Of a stretch of DNA of 32,105 nt, positions 9,255 through 18,792 are shown piece after piece. The position numbers and the translations under genes are program-made. Within the stretch, counting starts at the first letter, position 1. Each line of letters opens with the position of its first letter. The notes under the pieces are model-generated. The model worked only from the letters and a program-made list of their open reading frames with translations, was not told the origin of the DNA and ran no database searches. The stretch is from Sanchytrium tribonematis (Eukaryota; Sanchytriomycota; Sanchytriomycetes; Sanchytriales; Sanchytriaceae), in contig JADGIG010000046.1 in NCBI GenBank assembly GCA_018985235.1, positions 1 through 32,105 of the forward strand, in the 5' to 3' direction.

Positions 9255-9508
9255 TTTAAAATGTTGGAATTTTTTCAAAGTGGCTGGTGAAAAATCGATA
9301 TCACATTTTGACGTTGCACGTGGGTAAATTGACGTCACAAGAGCCACCCCTCTGCAATTTGATTTGATAAAAATAGCCAAAATGACGTCACAAGAGCCTC
9401 CGAGTCATTTGATTTGCTAAAAGTAAGTACAATTGTCTGATTGTGACATTAGCAACCTACTAATTGAAATTACAAGGGACTTGACCAAACAACGGATAAA
9501 AGAATTAC
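9255..9508. promoter_or_regulatory. Bidirectional ABC promoter with two CRE palindromes and an E-box
   Basis: Between the divergent ABC genes lie two copies of TGACGTCACAAGAGCC at 9330-9345 and 9383-9398. They are 53 bp apart and both followed by a diverged ATTTGATTTG[AC]TAAAA, so a unit of about 53 bp has been duplicated. TGACGTCA is the full palindromic site of CREB/ATF-type bZIP proteins. A CACGTG E-box is at 9317-9322 and a half site TGACGT nearby at about 9309. The elements are close to the minus-strand gene (76-145 nt from its ATG). Factor binding is inferred from the sequence only. Confidence 0.65.
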
Positions 9509-11932
9509 ATGACAATTAAAGCTCTCATTTACAAGTCTGCAAACGCACAGAAGCGACAACATTGTATGAATTTCTGTTGTTTGACCATCTTTCCCGCCAT
9601 CTCAATGATATTACCAGGCTATTTATTGAACATGCTCAGCACTGTAGACGTCCAAATAGACCATCATTGCCATAAAGAAGCAGATTTGAGTGATTGTATC
9701 ACGTATTTCATGCCATTTTACCCAAATCGTCAAAATATTTCTGTAAATCAACAATTCAAGCCATCCAAGTGGACAGAACACATGCGTATCCACATTCTCA
9801 ACCATGATGATGCACAAAAATGGGGTTCTTTCAACCCATTCATCGTCAAAAATACAAATAATGAATCTCTATTTCAAAACACGCAAAATTCCCCTAAAAA
9901 TGGAATATTTGGAGCCATGCCACCCACGTTTTCATGTGATGGATCTATGTGTATGACAGACATGGAAACAATCCAATATTCTTCTAAAAATGCCATTTTA
10001 CATGATTTTAAACAAATTATTTTAAATGGTCAAAAAATCATCAAAGAAGCCAATGAATCCATGCACGTTGCTCCAAACAATCCAGTCACACACGCCATGT
10101 ACATTGAAAAGAGTGATATTATCCAAGCAACCATCCAACACGGTGATTTAATCGGTGCCATTTACGGTGAAAAAACAGTTCCCCGTCCATACAGCCTTAT
10201 CAATAGAATTACCAATGGATTATTACATCAATCTAGTGATTATTTCATCAATGGTGCACTCAGAGATATGCCATCTACCACCTACACAACATCTGCTTTA
10301 TTTTTACAAATTATTCAAGCATTTGTTGTCATTCTAATTCCAGTCATATTTACCATGTTATTACCCATGCTCTCCTTTGAACACGTCAAGAATAGACCTG
10401 TCATCCAATTATTAATGGCAAATGGCGTGAATTCCACCAAATATCAATTTGCCACATTTTTACATTTCTATGTTTTATATCTTTTAGAAGCCTCCATTAT
10501 GCTCATTATCACCATATTCTTTGATTTCCCATTTAAAAATCACCCATTTATATTAATATTTGCATTTCTAGTCAATGGAATTCAAATTGTCGCTCTTGCC
10601 TTGTTTTTGAGTCCATTTTTCAAAACACCCAGAATGTCATTTATATTTGGGACATTATTGGTATTTGTTCAACTTGTTATTGGATTTTCAAAGAGCGCAT
10701 TTCAAGATATTTTAGATCAATGGGGAATTATTAATATGTATGGTCCCTTGTCATTTTCAAATGCATTAGATGATTTGACTAATAATAATGGTAATCAGAC
10801 CTTGAAATACTGTTTATCTTCATTAGCTGGTAGTATTCTGCTGTTATTTCTTGGATGGTTGATTGAGAATCGTAAAGATCAATCTACTCATAAAACAAAG
10901 AAAATAAAGAAATCCAAGGATCAAATACAAGATATGAGGGATCAAGATGTCATTCAAATGCAAAATAAGATTGAAAATGGGACTATTAAGGATGCAGCAC
11001 TGATTGTTCAAAATATTAGCAAATCTTTTGGTGCCACTCAAATTATTGATAATTGCTCATTTTATGTAGAATCTAATACTGTATTTGGATTATTAGGTGC
11101 CAATGGTGCTGGTAAATCCACTTTAATCCATATTTTAACAGGATTCTTAAAAGCAGATCAAGGGACTGCAAAATATGGTAAATTAGATTTACACACTCAT
11201 AAATCCAAAATCAGACAGAATATTGGTATTTGCTTACAACATGATCTATTTATACCTCATTTAACAGTATTAGAACACTTGATTTGCTTTGGATTGATCA
11301 AGGGGTATTCATTGAAACAATGTCGAGAAATGGCCAAATCACAAATCAATCAATCCCAATTAAATGGATTTGAGAATAGATTCCCAGATACCATGAGTGG
11401 TGGAGAAAAGAGACGATTATCCATTTCCATGGCCAATATCAACCATCCCAAAATCATTTATTTAGATGAACCCACCACTGGATTAGACCCACAAGTCCGT
11501 AGAGTCATTTGGAATATGATCCATCAAATGAAATCAAATAGTACAGTCATTTTAACCACTCACAATTTAGAAGAAGTCGAAATATTGTGTCAACAAATCT
11601 CTATTTTCGTACATGGTCAATTTAAATGTATTGGCACTTTACAACGATTAAAACAGTTGTACGGCACTGGATACCACATCACATTAAGTATCAACAAGTC
11701 AAAATTGCCTCAAATCAAGAAAGTATTGCATAAATTATTCAAAAATCCAAAAATCACCCATTCTGAAAATATGTTGGAATGTCAAGTGAAATACAAGCAA
11801 GGCTATTTAGTGAAATGGTTTAAACAATTAGAACATGTAAAACATCAAAATATTGGAATTTATGATTTCAATATTTCACAATGTTCTTTAGAAGATGTCT
11901 TTTTGAAATTAGTAGGTCAAAATGAAATTTAA
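9509..11932 (+). CDS. ABCA-type half transporter
   Basis: A complete 807-codon frame with no intron visible. An N-terminal helix (CLTIFPAISMILPGYLLNML) leads to a luminal domain of about 230 residues, then five to six helices between about 265 and 450 (for example IQAFVVILIPVIFTMLLPML). A lysine-rich linker at about 455-490 precedes the ATPase. Motifs are intact: Walker A LLGANGAGKSTLIHIL near 530, signature MSGGEKRRLSISMA near 630, Walker B IIYLDEPTTGLDP near 650, H-loop VILTTHNLEEVE. A regulatory C-terminal extension with the SLEDVFLKL motif follows, typical of ABCA. It is divergent from the other half transporter and shares its promoter, so co-expression and a heterodimer are possible. The stop is TTTAATAAATC. 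Lipid transport is inferred from the family. Confidence 0.92.
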   Translation: MTIKALIYKSANAQKRQHCMNFCCLTIFPAISMILPGYLLNMLSTVDVQIDHHCHKEADLSDCITYFMPFYPNRQNISVNQQFKPSKWTEHMRIHILNHDDAQKWGSFNPFIVKNTNNESLFQNTQNSPKNGIFGAMPPTFSCDGSMCMTDMETIQYSSKNAILHDFKQIILNGQKIIKEANESMHVAPNNPVTHAMYIEKSDIIQATIQHGDLIGAIYGEKTVPRPYSLINRITNGLLHQSSDYFINGALRDMPSTTYTTSALFLQIIQAFVVILIPVIFTMLLPMLSFEHVKNRPVIQLLMANGVNSTKYQFATFLHFYVLYLLEASIMLIITIFFDFPFKNHPFILIFAFLVNGIQIVALALFLSPFFKTPRMSFIFGTLLVFVQLVIGFSKSAFQDILDQWGIINMYGPLSFSNALDDLTNNNGNQTLKYCLSSLAGSILLLFLGWLIENRKDQSTHKTKKIKKSKDQIQDMRDQDVIQMQNKIENGTIKDAALIVQNISKSFGATQIIDNCSFYVESNTVFGLLGANGAGKSTLIHILTGFLKADQGTAKYGKLDLHTHKSKIRQNIGICLQHDLFIPHLTVLEHLICFGLIKGYSLKQCREMAKSQINQSQLNGFENRFPDTMSGGEKRRLSISMANINHPKIIYLDEPTTGLDPQVRRVIWNMIHQMKSNSTVILTTHNLEEVEILCQQISIFVHGQFKCIGTLQRLKQLYGTGYHITLSINKSKLPQIKKVLHKLFKNPKITHSENMLECQVKYKQGYLVKWFKQLEHVKHQNIGIYDFNISQCSLEDVFLKLVGQNEI

Positions 11933-11959
11933 TAAATCACTCCTTGAAATCTCCTGTCA

Positions 11960-12940
11960 ATGTGGCTTCCTGTGATAGTTGCATTACAATCACTCAATCT
12001 ATTTCACGATCATAAAGTGATGACTTTGAAGCAACATGAGATGCAAAATATTGGCAATGAATTCCGCATGAAATTAGATGGAAATCACATTAAAGTCTAT
12101 CAACACCATCATTTAACCCATATAGCATCTATCCAAGTATCCAATAACCATATTAAATTATCCAACAACCATTTCACCCATTTCTTTCATTTTATCCATC
12201 CTGCGCAACAAATAGTCAAAATAGACCATCAAGCACATTCATTCAAAATTAATGAGTTCCAATATGATTTATTACATGTATTTCAATTAAAATGGCGATG
12301 TTCTACCCGTAATATCAAAAATGGCAATTATACTGAAAATCACGTACAATATACTGAATTTGATACTGTGATTTCTGGCAATGGACATGCATCTCAAGTC
12401 ATTTGGGAGTATATTGATAGTCATACAATCCAAATCAGTCATTATAAAAGAGGTAATGCCATTAAATTATCTAATTCTGATGTATTGGCTGCCTTGATTG
12501 ATCAAACAGATGATTCAATATTCACATGTGATATTAAAACTACCAATTCACCCTATTTACAAGTATCTGTTCAAAATAGAAATATTCAAAAATGCCAAAT
12601 TCATATTAAATTTGAAAATCAACTCATTTCTAAAATGTTGAGTGAGCATGGCAATTTAATCAAATTAATGGTATTTGGTCATTTCATTTATGTATTTATA
12701 GGTAGTCATCTATCTATTTCAGGAAATGTGATTTATATCATCATGAAACCAAATGAATATTACATGATTTCATCGATTGATTTTTTAATGAAATCTTTTC
12801 AAATTGGAGATTATATCATGAGTGGAAATGATATTGCCATTCAAAATAAAGTATCTGAAAAAATCAATGCTAAATATGTCAATACAGAAATAACAGATTT
12901 ACAACAATTTGCCATTTATTTTAGTCAATGGAAACAATAA
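11960..12940 (+). CDS. Tandem secreted family, member 1 (intact, function unknown)
   Basis: A 326-codon frame starting MWLPVIVALQSLNLF, a very short hydrophobic signal. It is the most divergent of four tandem paralogues (11960, 12969, 14013, 15044). Shared landmarks: an IASIQV-like strand near 55, then FQLKWRCSTRNIKNGNY near 110 (W-x-C-S core), Asn-rich strands, a GNLIKL turn, YVFIGSHLSISGN, YYMISSIDF, and a C-terminal FAIYFSQWKQ. Predicted beta-rich with a few cysteines, no transmembrane segment after the signal. I recognise no known domain. It lies 27 bp after the ABC stop, in the same orientation. The stop is CAATAATAAAA. An extracellular role is inferred from the signal alone. Confidence 0.75.
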   Translation: MWLPVIVALQSLNLFHDHKVMTLKQHEMQNIGNEFRMKLDGNHIKVYQHHHLTHIASIQVSNNHIKLSNNHFTHFFHFIHPAQQIVKIDHQAHSFKINEFQYDLLHVFQLKWRCSTRNIKNGNYTENHVQYTEFDTVISGNGHASQVIWEYIDSHTIQISHYKRGNAIKLSNSDVLAALIDQTDDSIFTCDIKTTNSPYLQVSVQNRNIQKCQIHIKFENQLISKMLSEHGNLIKLMVFGHFIYVFIGSHLSISGNVIYIIMKPNEYYMISSIDFLMKSFQIGDYIMSGNDIAIQNKVSEKINAKYVNTEITDLQQFAIYFSQWKQ

Positions 12941-12968
12941 TAAAATCTTTTTTAAAACATATCCCCCT

Positions 12969-13926
12969 ATGATTTGGTCCATTGTATTTGCCATTGACCA
13001 ATTGAGTTTATTTTGCAATTCTAATTACGTCCAATTAGTCAAAAATAAACCACAGATAATAGACAATTATCAATTGAATTTGCAAGGAAATCGAATTCAT
13101 ATTCTCAATCAACAACCATCTACATCCTGTTTTGGCCAATGTCATCAAAAATCATCCATTCATGTCAATTTTAAAAATGGATTATATTGGAACATGGACT
13201 CGTTTTACAAAGGATTCATTTCAAATGGACCAATTAAATTGTCAAATTGTGGCATTATTCAAAACCAAATGGATTTGTTCTAAGCGTGTCATTCAAAATG
13301 GTAAATATACATTTAATCCAGTAAATTATCATGTGTTTGGTAAATTAATCAATCATCAAATTACAGAATCAATTTATGAAGAAATTCAAATAAAATATAG
13401 GAATTATGATGAAATCGAGATATCAGCAGGTAAATCTCGGGTTGAAATGCGTGTATCTGATAAAATGGCAGTATTAATTCATGAAACAAGTGAATCTATT
13501 GTAACATGTGAAATTCATCAAATTGACGAGCCTTGGTTGGGTGAGTCGAGTCAAAACAGAGTAATTCCAAAATTAAATCTGTATTCATCAAAGGGTTACA
13601 GTCCGATAGAATTGGATCAAAATGGCAATTTGGTAGAAATCATTAAAAATGAAATTTATGCATTTATTGGATCTCATTTTGAATTTAGTGGTAATTTGAA
13701 TATTGAGAATATGGTTTATATTGTAGCAGATTCTGACAAGTATTATGCCATTTCTACAAGTGATTGGATGAACTATGAATTTGAAATTAAGAGACTTTTA
13801 CTAAGTGGGAATAAAGACGTCATTGTGCAAGGAAATGTAGATTCACGATTGGAAATTCATGCATCGCCTAAGAAATTTGCAAATCCATTTGAATTGGCCA
13901 ACTACTTGAAGAATTGGAAACAATAA
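12969..13926 (+). CDS. Tandem secreted family, member 2 (frame break)
   Basis: It starts MIWSIVFAIDQLSLFC, a Met-Ile-Trp signal. The first frame runs to about 13180 (SSIHVNFKNGLYW) and the second from there on (DSFQMDQLNCQIVALFKTKW, ICSKRVIQNGKY). Joined with one extra base removed, the length is 318 residues, close to members 1 and 4 (326 and 327), and the order of motifs matches: W-x-C-S, GNLVEI, YAFIGSHFEFSGN, ENMVYIVADSDKYYAIS, LKNWKQ at the end. The break lies somewhere in 13130-13200, most likely a one-base indel near the A5 run around 13175. A 49-nt GT-AG intron at 13164-13212 also restores the frame but deletes conserved text. Real pseudogene or assembly error cannot be decided here. 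Confidence 0.7.
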
Positions 13927-14012
13927 ATCAAGATCAAATCACATGACATGATCACATGATTTAAAATGATGCCTTTTGGAGAAATTCTTCATTATTTTTT
14001 CAAACCCCCTCC

Positions 14013-14974
14013 ATGTTTTGGTCCATTGTACTCGCCATTGACTCTATGGGATTATTCTGCAATGATAAATATATTCATTTAGAAACAAATCAACCACGAA
14101 ACTTTGAAAAATACCAATTGATTTTACAAAATGATCAATTAAAGGTATCCACTAATTGCGATTATAGATTTGCCATTTGTAACTTATTAAAAAAGACTTT
14201 TAAATTAGATCAGAGTGGTGAAACCATTCAATTTTCTGTTAAATCAAAAAAAGCAGGCTCATTTGTCAATCATTGACCCCATTCCACACCAAATGGCATT
14301 GTTCAGAAAGAGCCACTACGGATGATCACTATAATAACAATGTTGTGAGATATCACACTTTTGGCCAACAAATCACGCAGTCTAGCAAATTGAACATTCT
14401 TGATAAAATTATTTCTGTGAGATACACGAGCCACAATAGAATCAAATTAGAACCAACTGATAGTAATGTTCAAGTCATTTATCCTTCAAATACGATGAGG
14501 GTGTGGATCCAGAAATTTGAGAGATCCATTTTATCATGTGAAATATATTTTATTCCAGAGCCCTATTTGGCCACACCTTTGTGTGAAAGAGTGATTCCTG
14601 AATCATTTTCGATTTACTATATGCTGGAGAATCAATTATTAAGTATGGAATTTAACAATTATGGCAATTTGATTAAATTGTTTGAAAATGAGCCACAAAT
14701 GTATGCGTTTATTGGTGCAAATACTCGATTTGATTCTGATTCTGATGCTGTCCAAAACGAAAATATGGTTTATATTATTACAAAAGTCAATGAATATTAT
14801 GCCATTCCTACAAGGAATTGGATGAACCATGCGTTTAAAATTGAGGGACATTTACTAAGTGGGAATGAAAATGCCATTAAGAAATCACCAAAGAAAATCA
14901 CTGCAACTCAAGTGAATCCGGAATATATTAATTTGGCTAAATTCGCAACTTATTTACATCACTGGAAACATTAA
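14013..14974 (+). CDS. Tandem secreted family, member 3 (frame break at A7)
   Basis: It starts MFWSIVLAIDSMGLFC. The first frame reaches 14276; homology switches to another frame at the A7 run 14247-14253 (CAAAAAAAGC): KSRLICQSLTPFHTKWHCSE aligns with LKCQIVASFLTRWVCS in member 4. Adding one base gives about 320 residues. Downstream landmarks are intact: YAFIGANTRFDSD, ENMVYIITKVNEYYAI, LLSGNENAI and the end FATYLHHWKH. No GT-AG pair of suitable length restores the frame without a stop, so this is an indel rather than an intron. The stop is CATTAAATAG, lacking a clean AATAAA, unlike its neighbours. Confidence 0.7.
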
Positions 14975-15043
14975 ATAGTAAATTGTATTGACTAAATGTC
15001 ATTGAAATAACGCAAAGGAGGGGTCCATCTTAAAACCTCCTGA

Positions 15044-16027
15044 ATGTTTTGGTCCATTGTATTTGCTATTGACTCGTTGGGGTTATTTTGTACATCTCAA
15101 GTGTCTGAAGCACCCAAATATGTTCATTTGAAAAGTGAAAAAACACTAGTAGGTAAATTAGGTTTGAAAAGTGAAAAAACACAAGTAGGTCAATATGGTT
15201 TGAAATTAGAAAATGATCATATTCATGTTTACAATACAAATAAAGTGGCATCCATAAAAGTTGAAACTAATGATAAATTTGAAATTATTGGTACTGAAAA
15301 TTCATTTCAAATAGACCAATTAAAATGCCAAATTGTGGCTTCCTTTTTGACCAGATGGGTGTGCTCTATACGCGCAGTAAAAAATAATCTATATAGCCAG
15401 ACATTTGTGAAATATTCTGTAATAGTTGATCAAATTAACTCACAAAGAGATGGACCAGTAATTAATGGAATTAAATTTAAATACTCGTACACCGCTTATG
15501 ATCAACTTGAGATTTCATCAGTCATGTCAGATTCCGTTGTAATTGGCCCATCTCGTAGCCCTGCTGTATGGATTGTTAAATCAGATTCATTTATTAGGTC
15601 TTGTGAAATCGTTGAAATTAATCAATATTTGTTGCTTTTAAATGGATATACAAGAAATATTCCTCATTTTTATATTTATTTTGATGGATTTAGCATGAAA
15701 TTGGATCCATATGGCAATTTGATCAGATTATCTCAAGAGGAGCCAGAGATTTATGCGTTTATTGGAGCTAATGTGATTTATGATGAAGAAATTAAAATTA
15801 AAGTAGAAAATATGGTTTATATTGTAGCAGATTCTGACAAGTATTATGCCATTTCTACAAGTGACTGGAAAACATTTGAATTTGAAATTGAAGGACATTT
15901 TCTCAGTGGTAATGAAAATGCCATTCAGCAAAGAAATGTAGGCTCACAAGTGGAAAGTCATACATTGACTAAGAAATTTAAGAATTCATTTGAATTGGCC
16001 AGCTACTTGAAGATTTGGAAGCAATAA
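15044..16027 (+). CDS. Tandem secreted family, member 4 (intact)
   Basis: A 327-codon frame starting MFWSIVFAIDSLGLFC. It carries the full set of family landmarks: VASIKVETNDKFEIIGTENS, FQIDQLKCQIVASFLTRWVC, GNLIRLSQEEPEIYAFIGAN, VENMVYIVADSDKYYAIST, FEIEGHFLSGNENAIQ and the end LASYLKIWKQ. A 12-residue unit (LKSEKTLVGKLG) is repeated once near residue 30 (LKSEKTQVGQYG) and is not in the other members. The stretch ENMVYIVADSDKYYAISTSD is identical to member 2, which points to recent duplication or gene conversion. The stop is CAATAAATC. Function unknown; extracellular location inferred. Confidence 0.78.
   Translation: MFWSIVFAIDSLGLFCTSQVSEAPKYVHLKSEKTLVGKLGLKSEKTQVGQYGLKLENDHIHVYNTNKVASIKVETNDKFEIIGTENSFQIDQLKCQIVASFLTRWVCSIRAVKNNLYSQTFVKYSVIVDQINSQRDGPVINGIKFKYSYTAYDQLEISSVMSDSVVIGPSRSPAVWIVKSDSFIRSCEIVEINQYLLLLNGYTRNIPHFYIYFDGFSMKLDPYGNLIRLSQEEPEIYAFIGANVIYDEEIKIKVENMVYIVADSDKYYAISTSDWKTFEFEIEGHFLSGNENAIQQRNVGSQVESHTLTKKFKNSFELASYLKIWKQ
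15128..15199 (+). repeat. Two 36-bp in-frame tandem repeats
   Basis: Units 15128-15163 and 15164-15199 encode LKSEKTLVGKLG and LKSEKTQVGQYG. Each is 36 bp, so the frame is kept. The other family members have no such insertion. Confidence 0.85.
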
Positions 16028-16078
16028 ATCTAATTTATTGAAAATTTTGAATATTTTAAAAATCAAGCCACTTTTGAA

Positions 16079-18772
16079 ATGTACACGCTGTTGACTTCAT
16101 TTCTGGTTGCTGTCTCTATAGACTGTCCAATTATAATTCAATTGGCATTAGATTTAGATATCAAATATACAAATACTGAATATTTTATTCAATATGAAAA
16201 AGATTGTTGTTTGGGAGTTGGGGTGATTTGTGAGAATGAGCGCGTTACGGAGCTACATTGGGGATTCGCAGAGGATTATGGTAAACGGACATATCCAGAG
16301 ATTCAATTACCACCTAAATTACGCGTATTAGATATGTCTCATAGTATAAAAACTATGATTATTAAGAAATTACCAGATACGCTTAAAGTGATGGATTTTT
16401 ACAACACTAATTATCACGCACTTGAATTACAAACATTACCAAATCTCACATATTTCAGATATCATTGTTACTTTGATTTAAAACCACCTATTTTACCAAT
16501 ATTACCAGATACTTTGGAACATATTGATTTTGAATATTGCAGTTTAAAAATCTTTCCACTCAATGCAACAAATTTAAAAGAAGCATATTATGACTCTTGT
16601 AACGCTGCTGTTCCTTCTTTATTTCCAAACTTGCCAGAAACGATTGAAAGAGTTTCTTTATGGTCCTGCAATTTTCATGGTCAAGTCGGAGTTGATTTTA
16701 AACACGTTGTATATCTAGATATAGGTAGTAATTATTTAGAGGGTAATCTCACTATATCATCCCCAAATATCACTGTTTTGGAAACTCGTTATAATAAATT
16801 CGACAGAATGTTTGTGTCAAATATTGATCAAATCCAGTACTGTCGCACTGAAAATAACTATTTTGAACCAGATAATGTGAATGAACTAACTAGATTACAA
16901 TCCAAAGGTTGTACAATCGATTACAAATCTCCACCCTCACCAGATTGTCCAAATTTAATTCTATTTTTGAAACAATTAAATTTCCATTTATTAAATCCAA
17001 AGACATTTGATGATATAGCAAGCTTAAATAACTGCTGTGATAGTTTTATTGGGTCGATTTATTGTTCTGGGAATCGGGTAACAAGAATTGGGTTGGACTA
17101 TGGCAAGTTAAACGGCACCATTAATTCGACATTATTACCAGATTCCTTATATTATTTAAGTCTCAGTTCCGGTGAGATTGGTGGATTGTTTCCTGACTTT
17201 TCAGGTTTGGCCAATTGTCAAGAAATCAATTTGGGAAACAATCAATTGATTGGTCCAATTTATGGCAAATTGCCAAATAATTTAAAATATTTATATATTT
17301 CTAATAATCAATTAAATGGGACTATTCCAAATCTGAATAAACTCACAGATCTAGATGCGGGTTACAACTATTTTGATTCTGTTGAAAATCAATTATCAGG
17401 AAATAATTTAGAAAGTATTTCTATCCTTTTTAATAAAATAGCAGGCATTATTGACATGTCTAATTATGATTCAAAATTTTATGGCAAATTTAATTTTAGA
17501 AATAATTTGATTGATAAAATATTGACTTTAAAGAATGTAACACAAACTGGATGCGATGTTTCCTTGAATAATATTCCACAAGCAGATTCGATGTTTCCTT
17601 GAATAATATTCCACAAGCAGATTTGACGAATTTGACAAGTTGTGCTCACAAACTTCAATTGTATGCAGACCCAATTAATTTTCAAAGTTGTCAATTCATC
17701 AATCAAATGCTTCAAAAAATGAAATTTGAATTCAAGCCACAAAACAATTGTTGTGATTCACTATACGAAATTACTTGTAGTAATCAAAATGTGACTGATT
17801 TAATTTTATATGACAATGCTGGGCCATTATCGACTGTTGATGGCTATGCTTTTTCGATTTTAGATATTCCTTCAAGTTTGCAAACAATCACCATTGTAAA
17901 TCATTTTATTCAGACTGCACAAATACCAAACATCCCTGCGCATGTCAAGTATATTCAATTCACCAATGCAAATATTGGTGGAAAATTGCCTACATTATTA
18001 GAGGGATTAGAAACTTTAAAAGTGACAAATGCAAATTTAAATCAGACAATTCCACCATTACCAAGCACTTTAAAGGTATTAAAATTGATTGATTGCAATT
18101 TATATGGTCCTATTCCCGAATTACCCCCTAATTTACAAGAATTACAAGTACAAGGAAATAATTTGACAGGTCCATTGCCAATATTTCCTGCTTCTTTGAA
18201 AATTGTCATTCTTGGAGATGGTGCACGTGAAGGGAATGTATTTAATGACAGGCTCATTCTTCAAAATCCAACCACTTTAATACTTGGAAATACGAGTATT
18301 TACGATGTGCAGATAAGCAACACAACTTCATTGACCTATTGTGATTTATCATTTAGTCCACTTCAAAATAATATCAATATTGCTAATTTCACAATGTGTA
18401 GCAAGTATTATTTGACAAATTGGCCTCTAAATTTACTACAAAACACTGTTACAGAAAATTCTAAATCAAGTAATTTTTTTTTATCTAGTCGTGACTCGTG
18501 TATTCTATAGAGGAACTACCACCAATGTGATAAATATGACTGTTACCGACATGGTAGATAGTATACTAGTGACATCTGCATTCACCAACACTGCATTATT
18601 GCCAGTCAAATTCAATTTGCCAAAATTCTTTATCAAATGGACTCTACAAATAATATTTAGGGCATCTATTGACTTGGTTCTATTAATGGGTACATTATAT
18701 GGTAATTACTGGTTACAGAAACAGAAATTGAAAACTAAAAAAGTCATTTATTCCGTAGATGTGTCTCAATAA
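16079..18772 (+). CDS. Three-module leucine-rich repeat surface protein, one 19-nt intron
   Basis: It starts MYTLLTSFLVAVSIDC (short signal). Three modules follow, each opening with a cysteine-containing cap (DCCLGVGVICENERVTEL; NNCCDSFIGSIYCSGNRVT; NNCCDSLYEITCSNQNVT) and followed by LRRs of the plant/protist extracellular type (LPDSLYYLSLSSGEIGG, LPNNLKYLYISNNQLNGTIP, LPPNLQELQVQGNNLTGPLP). The end has a membrane helix (LQIIFRASIDLVLLMGTLYG) and a short basic tail. Two features interrupt the frame: a perfect 35-bp tandem duplication at 17554-17623, and a 19-nt intron at 18470-18488. Removing both gives an 879-residue protein. The duplication is a true mutation or an assembly error; as read it truncates the protein. 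The stop is CAATAAATC, 8 bp from the stop of the convergent hydrolase gene. Probable adhesion or recognition role (inference). Confidence 0.85.
17554..17623 (+). repeat. 35-bp perfect tandem duplication breaking the LRR frame
   Basis: 17554-17588 and 17589-17623 are identical. Collapsing them gives DVSLNNIPQADLTNLTSCAH in frame; as read, the first copy leads to SMFP and a stop at 17602. Confidence 0.93.
18470..18488 (+). other. 19-nt GT-AG intron in LRR gene
   Basis: The intron is GTAATTTTTTTTTATCTAG, phase 1. Splicing joins TENSKS to IVTRVFYRGTTTNVIN and so adds the C-terminal membrane helix. If unspliced, the frame stops at 18510 before that helix. Confidence 0.85.
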
Positions 18773-18792
18773 ATCAAATTTTATTTATTTTG
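18766..18792. terminator. Overlapping convergent 3' ends with stop-embedded poly(A) signals
   Basis: The LRR stop reads CAATAAATC on the plus strand; the hydrolase stop reads AAAATAAATAAAATT on the minus strand. Only 8 bp lie between the two stops, so any 3' UTR must run into the opposite gene. Confidence 0.75.

Noticed and set aside
9255-9380. N-terminal extension of the ABC gene to 9380
   Set aside because: The extra 42 codons consist of the duplicated CRE promoter sequence and lack family similarity; MTVGNQLKV at 9254 fits better.
13164-13212. A 49-nt intron in array member 2
   Set aside because: It restores the frame but removes text that aligns with paralogues, and its length is unlike the 19-nt introns.
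14238-14256. A 19-nt GTTAAA...GCAG intron in array member 3
   Set aside because: The length matches, but removing it leads into the wrong frame; the homologous frame needs a one-base insertion instead.
18489-18510. LRR protein ending at 18510 as the only form
   Set aside because: A 19-nt intron with proper ends restores a long frame with a membrane helix and a normal stop/poly(A) signal, so this is more likely the unspliced product.
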